Shown piece after piece: positions 17,159-25,859 of a stretch of DNA of 64,000 nt. Both the position numbers and the translations under genes were made by a program. The notes beneath the pieces are model-generated. The model had not been told where the DNA came from. It did not search any database and saw only the letters and a program-made list of their open reading frames with translations. The stretch is from S015-6 sp964384945 (GTDB taxonomy: Bacteria > Desulfobacterota > DSWW01). Positions within the stretch are counted from its first letter, which is position 1; the number at the start of each line of letters is the position of its first letter. The stretch lies in the NCBI GenBank assembly GCA_964384945.1, contig CAYLMK010000010.1:62001-126000 (forward strand), written 5' to 3'.

Positions 17159-17164
17159 CCTCAG

Positions 17165-17887
17165 ATGCTTCGTGATCATCGCCCGTACCGGGTCAAGAAA
17201 GCGTACCTCAGACTTCAGAACTTTTACGTAGAACACTTCCTGCGGCCCCAGTTCACGTCCCTCGGCGGGGGCCACACCTTCATCCGGCCCTGGGATGTCG
17301 AGGTTTTCGGTGAGCCGATCGAGGTCGGCGACTTTGTCAACGTGATCGCCTCGCGCGATCGGAAGGTGCGCCTGACCGTCTGGTCCGACCGTGAGAACCC
17401 GGCCGGCATCCGGATCGGCAATTACTGCCTTATCTGCCCGGGCGTTCGCCTGAGCGCGGCCACCGGGATCGCTGTCGGGGACAACGTGATGTTTGCTTAC
17501 GGGGCCTACGTCACCGACTCGGACTGGCACGGCATCTACGACCGGGTTGCCATCGTCGGAAAGAGCGCCCCCGTGCATATCGAGAACAATGCATGGATCG
17601 GAGACAGCGTCATCGTCTGCAAGGGCGTCACCATCGGGGAGAACAGCGTCATCGGAGCGGGCTCCGTGGTGACAAGCTCCATTCCGGCCAACACGATCGC
17701 TGCCGGCAACCCGGCCCGGGTCGTCAAGCCCCTGGATCCGGACCGCAAGATCCGAACGAGGGCCGAATGGTTTGCCGATCCAAAGGCCCTCTTCGAGGAG
17801 ATCGACCGCATCGACCGGCAGAAGCTTGCGGGAAACACCTTCCTTGACTGGGTCCGGTCCAGCGTGTTCCCGAAGAAAGGGGACTAG
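17165..17887 (+). CDS. Left-handed beta-helix (hexapeptide) acyltransferase
   Basis: The 240-residue protein carries hexapeptide repeats (IRIGNYCLICPGV, IAVGDNVMFAYGAYV, VHIENNAWIGDSVIVCKGVTIGENSVIGAGSVV) that build a left-handed beta helix, ending with NTIAAGNPARVVKPL as in WbbJ/maltose-O-acetyltransferase relatives. It probably acetylates a sugar on a cell-surface glycan. It begins 6 bases after the previous stop. The last 30 bases of the gene, including its stop, are copied again 188 bases downstream (see the repeat entries). Confidence 0.9.
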   Translation: MLRDHRPYRVKKAYLRLQNFYVEHFLRPQFTSLGGGHTFIRPWDVEVFGEPIEVGDFVNVIASRDRKVRLTVWSDRENPAGIRIGNYCLICPGVRLSAATGIAVGDNVMFAYGAYVTDSDWHGIYDRVAIVGKSAPVHIENNAWIGDSVIVCKGVTIGENSVIGAGSVVTSSIPANTIAAGNPARVVKPLDPDRKIRTRAEWFADPKALFEEIDRIDRQKLAGNTFLDWVRSSVFPKKGD

Positions 17888-17952
17888 CGTTCTCACATAA
17901 CGAACAGCTATTGGCTGTTAGCCATTCGCTTTTAGCTCCCCGGCCCCCACCC
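17858..17952. repeat. 95-bp direct repeat, copy 1 (contains acyltransferase 3' end)
   Basis: Bases 17858-17952 match 18046-18140 with two mismatches that I can see. Copy 1 contains the last ten codons of the acyltransferase, its TAG stop and the left arm of the heptamer-hairpin repeat. Confidence 0.85.
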
Positions 17953-18045
17953 CCAGGGGTGAACTTTGTCGGGTGCAGTCGGGGTCAGGCTTTGGGAAAA
18001 GTGTAAAACGAAGGCCTGGCCACCCTTACTGACGACCGGGCGGGG

Positions 18046-18140
18046 TCCAGCGTGTTCCCGAAGAAAGGGGACTAGCGTTCTCACATAACGAACAGCTATT
18101 AGCAGTTAGCCATTCGCTTTTAGCTCCCCGGCCCCCACCC
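18046..18140. repeat. 95-bp direct repeat, copy 2
   Basis: Second copy of the segment at 17858-17952, shifted by 188 bases. It carries a non-functional copy of the acyltransferase gene end. The near identity points to a recent tandem duplication. The 93 bases between the copies hold no gene. Confidence 0.85.
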
Positions 18141-18210
18141 GAGGGAGCTCACCGGGGAGGCGGGGTGGGGAGCTAAGAGCTAAGAGCTAAGAGCTAACAG
18201 CTAACAGCTA
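18094..18210. repeat. Heptamer-hairpin repeat family, member C (best copy)
   Basis: The right side (18170-18210) is a tandem array of 7-base units: four GAGCTAA, then CAGCTAA and CAGCTA. The left side (18094-18128) is the drifted complement, AGCTATTAGCAGTTAGCC and so on, followed by GGCCCCCACCC opposite GGCGGGGTGGGG. The two arms can pair over about 45 bases. It ends 14 bases before the next ATG and so forms that gene's 5' leader. Confidence 0.75.
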
Positions 18211-18224
18211 CCTAGGATGCAATC

Positions 18225-19838
18225 ATGAAAGTCGCCATCATCGCACCGCCGTACCCGCTGGAGGAGGCCCCGGCGCCGCCGCTGGGCGTTACCTACATCG
18301 CCGCCGCCTTCGAGGCCGCGGGCGCCGAGGTGAAGGTCCTGGACTACATTGTCTGCCGATACAGCCCGGAGAAGCTCAGGCGGGAACTCGAGGCCTTTCA
18401 GCCGGACTTCGTGGGGTCCACGTCGGTCACGATGAACTTTCCCGGTGCGGCCGCGATCGTGGAGACGGCAAAGGCGATCCGGCCCGCAGCCGTCACCGCG
18501 ATGGGCGGCCCTCACGTTACGTTCGACGCGGAAAACGCGCTTCGAGGCCACCGCGGCATCGATCTCCTCGTCCTGGGCGAGGGGGAACGGACGGTCACGG
18601 AGCTGTTGCCCGTCATCCACGACCGCAGTGCTTGGCACCGGGTCCGGGGAATTGCCTTCCTCGAGGACGGACGGTTCGTCCGCACGGGCGCCCGGGAGCT
18701 GATTGAGGACCTGGAAACGATCCCGGTGCCTGCCCGGCACCTGCTGCCGGTCTCGAGGTATCAGGCCCTCGGGTTTCCGGTCAGCATCATCACGAGCCGG
18801 GGATGCCCGTACCAGTGCATCTTCTGCCAGGGGAGGCGCATGGTGGGGCACAAGGTACGGTACCGGAACCCCATGAGCGTGGTCGACGAGATCGAGGAGG
18901 TTCTTTCCTTCGGGTTTACCCGGATCAATGTCGCCGACGACCTGTTCCTCTCCAACAAGGCGCGGGCCCGGGCGATCTGCGAGGAGATCCTGAGGCGGGG
19001 CCTGCGGTTCGACTGGAGTGCCTTTGTCCGGGTGAACATCATGGACGAGGACGTGCTGCGCCTGATGCGCAGGGCGGGTTGCGACTCGGTCAGCTTCGGG
19101 ATCGAGACGGGAAGCCCCGAGATGCTCAAGCGGATCCGCAAGCGGATCACCCTGGAGCAGGGCAGAAGGGCTGCGGAGATCTGCAGAAAGGTGGGGATGA
19201 TAACGCACGCCTCGTTCATGGTCGGGCTCCCGGGCGAAACCCCGGAGACGCTCCGCCAGACCCAGGAGTACGCGGACTCGCTGGAGATCATCTATGGATA
19301 CCACTTCCTGGCGCCCCTTCCGGGGACCACGGTCCGCGAGGAGATCGACAAGTATGACCTGGAGATCCTGACCGACGACTGGTCGCTCTACGATGCGAAC
19401 CGGCCCGTCACGCGGACCTCCCAGGTTTCCGCGGAACAGGTCCAAGCGTTCGTGGACGAGTTCGAAATCAAGAACCATGCACGCTGGGAGGACATGAAGG
19501 AACGCCACCGGCAGGGCAAGACAACGCCGGAGGAGGGGTTGCGGGTCATGGGACACGTCCGCATGGAATTCACCTTCCGGCTTCTTTCCGAGGACCTCAT
19601 CGAGGAGCACTGCCGGTTCCCGCTGCAGGGTCTCCCCACGGATGCAGAAGGGAGAAATGCGCGCCTCATGGAGAAACTCGCCGAGGTGACAGGCGCGGAG
19701 AGTACGCTGGTCAAGTGGGTCATCGGGGATTTCCTGGCCAAGGGGTACCTGGAGGCAAGAGTGAACGGCGACCGGCTGGAGTGGGGCTGGGCTCCGACCC
19801 GGAAATATTCTGCCCGGATGTCTGCGGTCGGCCCCTGA
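18225..19838 (+). CDS. B12-binding radical SAM enzyme, paralogue 1
   Basis: The 537-residue protein has an N-terminal B12-binding-like domain (about 1-135, with GGPHVTFDAEN) and a radical SAM barrel with CPYQCIFC (C194, C198, C201) that binds the catalytic 4Fe-4S cluster. The C-terminal 130 residues are helical. This is the class E layout of cobalamin-type methylases and ring-forming enzymes; the substrate is unknown. A gene 7.6 kb away (25860-27425) encodes a paralogue with the cysteines at the same residue numbers. TAGGA at the edge of the heptamer repeat may be the ribosome-binding site. Confidence 0.9.
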   Translation: MKVAIIAPPYPLEEAPAPPLGVTYIAAAFEAAGAEVKVLDYIVCRYSPEKLRRELEAFQPDFVGSTSVTMNFPGAAAIVETAKAIRPAAVTAMGGPHVTFDAENALRGHRGIDLLVLGEGERTVTELLPVIHDRSAWHRVRGIAFLEDGRFVRTGARELIEDLETIPVPARHLLPVSRYQALGFPVSIITSRGCPYQCIFCQGRRMVGHKVRYRNPMSVVDEIEEVLSFGFTRINVADDLFLSNKARARAICEEILRRGLRFDWSAFVRVNIMDEDVLRLMRRAGCDSVSFGIETGSPEMLKRIRKRITLEQGRRAAEICRKVGMITHASFMVGLPGETPETLRQTQEYADSLEIIYGYHFLAPLPGTTVREEIDKYDLEILTDDWSLYDANRPVTRTSQVSAEQVQAFVDEFEIKNHARWEDMKERHRQGKTTPEEGLRVMGHVRMEFTFRLLSEDLIEEHCRFPLQGLPTDAEGRNARLMEKLAEVTGAESTLVKWVIGDFLAKGYLEARVNGDRLEWGWAPTRKYSARMSAVGP

Positions 19839-20146
19839 TCGCCCATCGCTCCCTGGGATGCCGGCCGTTGGGGGGCGCCTTGCACAGGGGAATTGCCGCG
19901 TCGCTCCCGGTCCTCCCAATCTCCCCCACCTGTGAGGGCCGTCAAGTCGTCGTCGTTTTCACCCTTGTGCCGTCCGCTCACCTCCGACTTGATCCGGCAA
20001 CGTGGAACAACGGAAGAGATCGCGAGCCGAAGGCGTGGCAATCCCCCGACCCAGAGGCATTCTTTCTCCCGCAGGGGTCATTCCGGTGGAAACGGGGATC
20101 CCTTGAGCGTCGAGGCATTCCTTCTCCCCCGCTGCGGGAGAGCCGG
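19839..20146. other. Intergenic region between convergent genes
   Basis: No gene is seen. Two short similar stretches, each starting GAGGCATTC and followed by TTCTCCC, lie near 20058 and 20112. An imperfect GC hairpin (CTCCC...GGGAG) near 20125-20143 may end the leftward methyltransferase transcript, but no U-run follows. Confidence 0.4.
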
Positions 20147-20794
20147 TCAAGGTGAGGAGGGAGTTTGCCGGCTCCCTTCTTCCCGCCTTCGGAGCACGCC
20201 CAGCGTCTTGACCATCGGCAGTTCTTCGTACAGGCCGGATGACAGGGCCATCTTGTAGATGGTGAACGGGGCCTGCCCGCCCTGGGCAGGGTTCGGAAAG
20301 ATGTCGTGGATGACGAGGAGGCCGCCGGGAAGCACCTTCGGCGCCCAGGATGCGTAGTCGGCCAGGGCCGCCTCCAGGCTGTGGCCGCCGTCGATGAAGA
20401 CCATGCCGAGCGGCGTCTTCCAGCATCTGGCCACCAGCTCCGATCTCGCCACGATCGGGACGACCGTGTCTTCCAGCCCCGCCTCGGCGATGGTCCTGCG
20501 GAATGCCTTGAAGGTGTCCATGAGGCCCACCTGCGGGTCGTAAAGCTCCTCGTCGTGGTACTCTTCTCCGGGCTGATGCTCCTCCGATCCCCTGTGGTGA
20601 TCGATCGAGTACAGGACGCTCCCGTTCTCCTTGCAGGCCGATCCGATGTAGACGGCTGATTTGCCGCAGTAGCTCCCGATCTCCAGGCAGGGGCCGAGCC
20701 GGCTGGCCTCTCGGGCCCGCTCGTACAGATGCACCCCTTCCTCGTGCGGGAGAAAGCCCTTGACGTGGTCGAGGTTCACTGGAGCGATAGGCAT
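20147..20794 (-). CDS. SAM-dependent methyltransferase, TylF/CmcI-like
   Basis: The 215-residue protein has CLEIGSYCGKSAVYI (SAM motif I), SIDHHRG after strand 2, VFIDGGHSLEAALADY (metal/acidic motif) and a GGLLVIHDIFPNP segment. This is the pattern of the Methyltransf_24/TylF group that methylates sugars or small molecules. The ATG at 20794 follows GGGGAGG at a good distance; the frame is open for 22 more codons but without a ribosome-binding site. It stands alone, facing the radical SAM gene. Confidence 0.85.
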   Translation of the reverse strand: MPIAPVNLDHVKGFLPHEEGVHLYERAREASRLGPCLEIGSYCGKSAVYIGSACKENGSVLYSIDHHRGSEEHQPGEEYHDEELYDPQVGLMDTFKAFRRTIAEAGLEDTVVPIVARSELVARCWKTPLGMVFIDGGHSLEAALADYASWAPKVLPGGLLVIHDIFPNPAQGGQAPFTIYKMALSSGLYEELPMVKTLGVLRRREEGSRQTPSSP

Positions 20795-21209
20795 GGGACT
20801 GCCTCCCCTTGCAGAAAACCATCGGGCGAAACGAGAGAGGGCAAAGGCGAAACGGACCAAAAACAGCCGACCCGAGCCGACATGCGGCCCGATCGTACCG
20901 CATTCTTCGCTTGCAGGAAAGCCCCGAGGCGGCGATCTCCCCGCATGCGGTTCGGAACTGTCATTGTACCGGCAAACGTGGTAAAAGGGGATGCGCGATG
21001 GCCGGACGCCGCGGTTCGGCGGATCGGCGAACGCGCGTCCCCCCGCTTCTTGAACGGATCTCGGAAGGATGCCCGAGGCCGGACCTCGCGAATTTCAGCG
21101 AGGCAGTCTCCGGGCGGGGAAGCGGTGCCTTGGGCTTGATGCCGCGTCGCCGCCCTCTTCGCCGCTGGCGCGGCCAAACGCCCGTGAAACCTGCGCGAAG
21201 GGACCTGGG
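20795..21209. other. Intergenic region between divergent genes
   Basis: No gene is seen. It must contain the promoters for the leftward methyltransferase and the rightward fmt operon. A TACAAT on the minus strand (near 20975) resembles a -10 box, but no matching -35 is evident. Confidence 0.4.
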
Positions 21210-22178
21210 ATGGACCTCGGCGGCGGGAACGAGGCTCGGCAGGGTCGAACCCGAATCGTGTTCATGGGGACGCCCGAGTTCGCGTCCATCCTACTCGAAG
21301 CGTTGCTTACGGACGGGTGGAACGTGGTGGGCGCGGTCACCCAGCCCGACCGACCGAAAGGCCGCGGCCGCAAGGTCGCCCCCACGCCCGTGAGCCGGCT
21401 GGCGCAGACCCGGGGCATCCTCGTCCTGCAACCGCAGAAGATAAAAAGCAAGGTGTTTTTCGAAGATTTGGCCGATCTGCGGCCGGACATGCTCGTGGTG
21501 GCCGCCTTCGGCAGGATCCTTCCGCAGGAGGTGCTCTCGCTTCCGCCCCTGGGATGTTACAACGTCCATGCCTCCCTTCTGCCGGCCTACCGTGGGCCGG
21601 CCCCGGTCCGCTGGGCGATCATCAACGGAGAACGGACGACCGGGGTCACCATCTTCCGGATGGACGAGGGCATGGACACGGGAGATCTCATCGCCGCGGA
21701 GTCGCTCGAAATCGACCCGGACGAGACCGCCGGGATGCTGACCGAACGCCTGGCCCGGCTCGCGGCCCGAATGATCACGCCGGCCCTGCGGCAGGTCGTG
21801 GAGGGCACGGCCCGGTTCGTGCCCCAGGACCATGCCAAGGCCACGGTCGTGCCGATTCTCAGGAAGGCAGACGGCCTGATCGACTGGTCCCTGACTGCCG
21901 AGGCGATCCGGAACCGTATCCGCGGCCTCGATCCGTGGCCGGGCGCCTTCACCTTCTGGCGGGGAAAACGGTTGCGGTTGTGGGAGGCGGAAAGGCAGGA
22001 GGGGCGAGGAAGCGGAGATCCCGGGGAGATCCTCTCGGTCGGAGACGAGGGGGTGGGCGTTCAGACCGCCGAGGGAGTGCTTCGACTGAAGGCACTTCAG
22101 TTGGAAGGGGGGAGGCGGATGTCGGCCCAGGAGTTCCTCAGGGGACGCAAGATGGTGCCGGGGGAGAGGCTTGGTTAG
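21210..22178 (+). CDS. fmt: Methionyl-tRNA formyltransferase
   Basis: The 322-residue enzyme transfers formyl from 10-formyl-THF to initiator Met-tRNA. RIVFMGTPEFA opens the Rossmann domain, and the catalytic set is in NVHASLLPAYRGPAPVRWAI followed by GVTIFRMDEGMDTGD. The C-terminal OB-like domain is present (LIDWSLTAEAIRNRIRGLDPWPGAF). No def gene lies upstream, unlike many genomes. Its last 8 bases overlap the rsmB start. The ATG at 21210 is preceded by a weak GAAGGGA. Confidence 0.96.
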   Translation: MDLGGGNEARQGRTRIVFMGTPEFASILLEALLTDGWNVVGAVTQPDRPKGRGRKVAPTPVSRLAQTRGILVLQPQKIKSKVFFEDLADLRPDMLVVAAFGRILPQEVLSLPPLGCYNVHASLLPAYRGPAPVRWAIINGERTTGVTIFRMDEGMDTGDLIAAESLEIDPDETAGMLTERLARLAARMITPALRQVVEGTARFVPQDHAKATVVPILRKADGLIDWSLTAEAIRNRIRGLDPWPGAFTFWRGKRLRLWEAERQEGRGSGDPGEILSVGDEGVGVQTAEGVLRLKALQLEGGRRMSAQEFLRGRKMVPGERLG

Positions 22179-23544
22179 CAGGGACCGCGAAGGACCTCGC
22201 GCGCTCGCCTACGAGGTGCTCACCGCCGTCGAAGAAAGAGAATCCTTTGCCGATCGGGCTCTGGACGCGAGGCTTCGAAGGACGGCCGCCCTTCCGGATG
22301 CGGACCGCAGGCTGGCCACCGAACTTGTCTACGGTACCCTCAGGCGAAGAGGGACGCTGGATTGCCGCCTGCGGCACTTCGTGCGCAAGCCGCTCGAGCG
22401 GCTCGATCCCGAGGTCCTTCGGATCCTGCGGCTCGGCGCCTACCAGATCCTGTTTCTCGACCGCGTTCCGGAGCACGCTGCGGTCGACGAGTCGGTGAAG
22501 CTCGCCCGCCGGTTCGGCCCGCGAGGCTCGGGCAGTCTTGTGAATGCGGCCCTCCGGGCCCTCTGCCGGGACAGAGGGAAGGGGGGAAGGGAACCCCGGT
22601 CAAGGTGCGCAGGGGCTGCGGAGGCGGACTTTCCTGACTGGCTCGTCCGGATCTGGAAGAGGGATCTGGGCGGACAGAAGACCGGCGAACTCCTGGAAGC
22701 GCTCCTGTGCACCCCGCAGACGATCCTTCGGACGAATACGCTCAGGATCGACCGGAGCGGCCTGATCGAGCGGCTTGCTTCCGAGGGATTCCGGGCAGAA
22801 CCGGTCGACGGGCTTGCCCAGGCCCTGCGCCTCGTTGAGGGGGGGGATGTCCGGCGCACGGTCTGCTACCGCAAGGGGTTGTGCGTGCAGCAGGACGGGG
22901 CCTCCCAACTGATCGTGGAGATCCTGGATCCGCGGCCCGGGGAGCGCGTGCTCGATCTTTGCGCGGCGCCGGGCATCAAGACGACGCACATGGCCGAGAA
23001 GATGGCCGATCGGGGGCTCATCGTCGCCCTGGACAGCAACCTTGCCCGGCTGAGGGAACTGGCGGCAGGCTGCCGCAGGATGGGCGTCACCTCGGCGCGA
23101 CCCTTGTGCGCGGATGGGCGGAGAGACCGGGATGCTCTGGCCGGAGGGCTCGCGTTCGACCGCGTCCTGGTGGACGCGCCCTGTTCCGGGTTCGGCATCC
23201 TCAGGAGGAACCCGGAGAAGAAGTGGCGGTCCCCGCCCGACTTTGATACACTGACGCGCCTGCAGGCCGGCCTCCTCCGCGGGGCGGCGTCGCGGGTGCG
23301 GCCCGGAGGCGTCCTGGTCTACAGCACCTGCACGGTCAACCGAAAGGAGAACGAGGCGATCGTCGAAGAATTCGCCGCCGCCAACGAGGACTTCGTCCTG
23401 GAAGAGGCGACCCCCTACCTTCCGGGGCCGTTTCAGGATCTCGCCTCCGAGACCGGGCACTTCCGGTCCTGGGCCCGACCCACGGGTCTGGACTTCTTTT
23501 TCGCCGCAAGGCTCCGGCGTGCCTCGAGGAGAAAAGCGAAATGA
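22171..23544 (+). CDS. rsmB: 16S rRNA m5C967 methyltransferase RsmB/Fmu
   Basis: The 457-residue protein has an N-terminal NusB-like RNA-binding domain (about 8-145) and a C-terminal SAM methyltransferase domain with VLDLCAAPGIKTTHMAE. Both catalytic cysteines are present, in DAPCSGFGILRRNPEKKW and in VYSTCTVNRKENE. The start is TTG at 22171, overlapping fmt by 8 bases, with GGGGGAGAGG just upstream. This points to translational coupling. Confidence 0.95.
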   Translation: MVSRDREGPRALAYEVLTAVEERESFADRALDARLRRTAALPDADRRLATELVYGTLRRRGTLDCRLRHFVRKPLERLDPEVLRILRLGAYQILFLDRVPEHAAVDESVKLARRFGPRGSGSLVNAALRALCRDRGKGGREPRSRCAGAAEADFPDWLVRIWKRDLGGQKTGELLEALLCTPQTILRTNTLRIDRSGLIERLASEGFRAEPVDGLAQALRLVEGGDVRRTVCYRKGLCVQQDGASQLIVEILDPRPGERVLDLCAAPGIKTTHMAEKMADRGLIVALDSNLARLRELAAGCRRMGVTSARPLCADGRRDRDALAGGLAFDRVLVDAPCSGFGILRRNPEKKWRSPPDFDTLTRLQAGLLRGAASRVRPGGVLVYSTCTVNRKENEAIVEEFAAANEDFVLEEATPYLPGPFQDLASETGHFRSWARPTGLDFFFAARLRRASRRKAK

Positions 23545-24218
23545 AGAAGAAGCTCATAGTCGCTTCCATCCTGTCCGCGGATTTTTCCCGTCTTGGAGAA
23601 GAGATCCGGGCGGTCGAAGCTGCCGGAGCGGACTGGATCCATGTAGACGTGATGGACGGGCATTTCGTGCCGAACATCACGGTCGGGCCGCTGGTCGTCG
23701 AGGCGGCCAGGAGGGTGACGTCCCTGCCCCTGGACGTCCATCTGATGATCGAGAATGCGGACCGTTACGCAGAGGATTTCATCCGGGCCGGAAGCGATTA
23801 CCTGGTCGTGCACGCGGAGGCGTGCCGGCATCTTCAGAGGACGCTGGCCCGTATCCGGGAGAAGGGATGCAAGGCAGGGGTATCCCTCAACCCGGCGACG
23901 CCGCTGTCGGTCCTGGACCACATCCTGCCCGACCTGGACCTGGTCCTGATCATGAGCGTGAACCCCGGATTCGGAGGGCAGTCGTTCATCCCGCAGGTTT
24001 TGGACAAGATCCGCGATCTGCGCGGAAGGCTTGACAGGCTGGGTCGGGAGATCCTCCTCGAGGTCGACGGCGGGATCAAGGTGGAAAACATCGGCGAGGT
24101 GGCAAGGTGCGGGGTCGACGCCTTCGTGGCGGGAAGCGCCGTCTTCGGATCAGGGGATTATGCGCGAACGATCGCCCGGATGCGCGCCGAAATCGCCTCC
24201 GCCCTGGGCGGTTCCTGA
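23541..24218 (+). CDS. rpe: Ribulose-phosphate 3-epimerase
   Basis: The 225-residue TIM-barrel enzyme interconverts ribulose-5-P and xylulose-5-P. The family signatures HVDVMDGHFVPNITVGP and SVNPGFGGQSF are intact, and EVDGGI carries the second metal-site aspartate. The ATG overlaps the rsmB stop by 4 bases. It ends the fmt-rsmB-rpe operon; a small CTCCCC/GGGGAG hairpin lies about 40 bases past the stop. Confidence 0.96.
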   Translation: MKKKLIVASILSADFSRLGEEIRAVEAAGADWIHVDVMDGHFVPNITVGPLVVEAARRVTSLPLDVHLMIENADRYAEDFIRAGSDYLVVHAEACRHLQRTLARIREKGCKAGVSLNPATPLSVLDHILPDLDLVLIMSVNPGFGGQSFIPQVLDKIRDLRGRLDRLGREILLEVDGGIKVENIGEVARCGVDAFVAGSAVFGSGDYARTIARMRAEIASALGGS

Positions 24219-24358
24219 AGGAATGCACGGCAATCCCCTTGCTCCCATGCGTAACTGCTCCCCGGAGGGGAGAAGCTCGGGATGAGGGGTGAACCAAGAC
24301 CCCGCCGCGTCGGCAGGAACCCTCCGGTCCCTGAGAAAGATGGAGGCACCTGCGGTCA

Positions 24359-24387
24359 TTGACGAAAACGCCGATCCAGGCTACTCT
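24359..24387 (+). promoter_or_regulatory. Candidate sigma-70 promoter for tRNA-Pro
   Basis: TTGACG (24359-24364), a 17-base spacer and TACTCT (24382-24387) would place the start about 20 bases before the tRNA. The spacing is ideal; the -10 match is moderate. Confidence 0.45.
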
Positions 24388-24413
24388 ACTTACCATCCGT
24401 AACCTCGACATGT

Positions 24414-24490
24414 CGGGAAGTGGCGCAGCCTGGTAGCGCGCATGCTTCGGGAGCATGAGGCCGTGGGTTCAAATCCCACCTTCCCGACCA
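24414..24490 (+). tRNA. tRNA-Pro (anticodon CGG)
   Basis: A 77-nt cloverleaf: acceptor CGGGAAG pairs with CTTCCCG, discriminator A, encoded CCA; D stem GCGC/GCGC; anticodon stem CATGC/GCATG around loop TTCGGGA (anticodon CGG, reading CCG); T arm GTGGG-TTCAAAT-CCCAC. It stands alone, and no integrase or duplicated 3' end was seen beside it. Confidence 0.96.
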
Positions 24491-24564
24491 GATTCCCAAG
24501 CCCGACCCGCCGTGGCTCGGAGGCGTTGGTCAAGCTCCTGTGATTCTCGCAGACCGGCCGCGAT

Positions 24565-25839
24565 TCAATCCTTAGCGGTATTCCGGTTCCGGGCGGCGGC
24601 CGCCGCCTTATCGTCCCAGACGCGGATGAGATAGTCCTTCTGGTCCTCGAAAAGCTGGGCTTGCTCCTCGACCACCTGTTCGGCCTGGGCGGTGGTCATG
24701 TCCCGCGTCCTGTTGATGAACGAGGCGACGCGGCCCAGGTAGAGGGGCGTCACCAGACCCAGGAGCTTGGCCCGGTTGCTGGTCCAGCTGTGGAAGGTGG
24801 CTGCGGTCTCGAACAGCACCTTGGCCCAGGTCTCGACGGAAATGGTGAACTTCCTGGACGGAAGCGCGGCGGCCTTCCGGAGCTCCTCGAAGCACTCCGG
24901 TGAGAACAGGTCGCGGTAGAGCTCCTTGAACTGGCGAAAGCCCGCCTTGTATTCCCGGACGAGCCTTTCGAAGTCCACGGCCACGGGCTCCGGTTCCTCC
25001 GAAGCGGAAAGGCCGAACATGGGAGTGCCTCTGCTCCCTCGCACCGCCCTCCACCTGGATTCGAACTGCTCCATGAGCACGAAGAGGGTATGCACAACCT
25101 GGCGGAACATGGGGCCCAAGGCCTCGGCCGGGTCCTTGGCGTCGTGGATCTTCACGCCCAGGTTGGACTGGCAGAGCTTCATGCCGCTCGTGATCGCGTG
25201 GGTGGTCATCCAGATGTCGATTCCGTACCGGGCGACGTCCGTCTCCCAGACGTCCTGCTCGATGTAGTGCGCGGCCAGCCTTCCCGAAAAGGCGAAATCC
25301 CCTCCGATGGGCTGCCGCAGCCGCAGGCCGTACAGGCAGCGGGTCAGGTTGTACACGATGTTGTTCGTGATCGTGCCGTCGTACTTGTATCGCGTGTACA
25401 CGGGCGAGACGAATTCGTAGCCGTACCCCAGGACCGGCTCCAGGAGGTGCGAAACCCAGTCCGAGGTGATCGAGCGGATGTCCGAGTCCACGACCATGCA
25501 TGCCTTGACGCCCAGCCTGTGAGCCGCCTCGAAGATGGCTCGAAAGGCGGAGCCCTTGCCGGCCGGCCCCCGATAGATGGAAACGATTTTTTCCTGCCAG
25601 GGCTTGATCTGGAATTCCTTGGCCACTTCGCGCGTGTCGTCGGTGGATCCGCCGTCCGCGATCATGATCACGGAACGTGCGTTCCGGTAGTGCCGGTCGA
25701 GCCCGTGCGTGACCATCTGGATGACGTGCTGGATGGTCGCCTGGTTGTTGTAGCAGGGGATCCCGGCCAGGATGTCCGCGGCCTCGATCTCCTCCAGACG
25801 CTTGGCTGCATACTGTCGCAGGGCGGAGATGAATTTCAC
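24565..25839 (-). CDS. Family-2-type glycosyltransferase (GT81-like)
   Basis: The 424-residue protein has a GT-A nucleotide-sugar domain: ILAGIPCYNNQATI, then DGGSTDDTREVA and the VVDSDIRSIT metal-binding DxD region, with WETDVARYGIDIWMTT further on. The pattern resembles glucosyl-3-phosphoglycerate or mannosyl-3-phosphoglycerate synthases (GT81), with a long helical C-terminus. It may make a compatible solute or a glycolipid head group; the substrate is not certain. The GTG at 25839 is chosen because a longer frame would run into the upstream radical SAM gene, which ends at 25860. Probably co-transcribed with that gene. Confidence 0.85.
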   Translation of the reverse strand: MKFISALRQYAAKRLEEIEAADILAGIPCYNNQATIQHVIQMVTHGLDRHYRNARSVIMIADGGSTDDTREVAKEFQIKPWQEKIVSIYRGPAGKGSAFRAIFEAAHRLGVKACMVVDSDIRSITSDWVSHLLEPVLGYGYEFVSPVYTRYKYDGTITNNIVYNLTRCLYGLRLRQPIGGDFAFSGRLAAHYIEQDVWETDVARYGIDIWMTTHAITSGMKLCQSNLGVKIHDAKDPAEALGPMFRQVVHTLFVLMEQFESRWRAVRGSRGTPMFGLSASEEPEPVAVDFERLVREYKAGFRQFKELYRDLFSPECFEELRKAAALPSRKFTISVETWAKVLFETAATFHSWTSNRAKLLGLVTPLYLGRVASFINRTRDMTTAQAEQVVEEQAQLFEDQKDYLIRVWDDKAAAAARNRNTAKD

Positions 25840-25859
25840 GGGTCGTTCTTTTTCCCTGT

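Noticed and set aside
18170..18210. The heptamer array as a CRISPR
   Set aside because: Units are 7 bases with no spacers, and no cas gene is near.
24414..24490. tRNA-Pro as an integration site of a genomic island
   Set aside because: No integrase, no repeated tRNA 3' end and no composition change were seen on either side.
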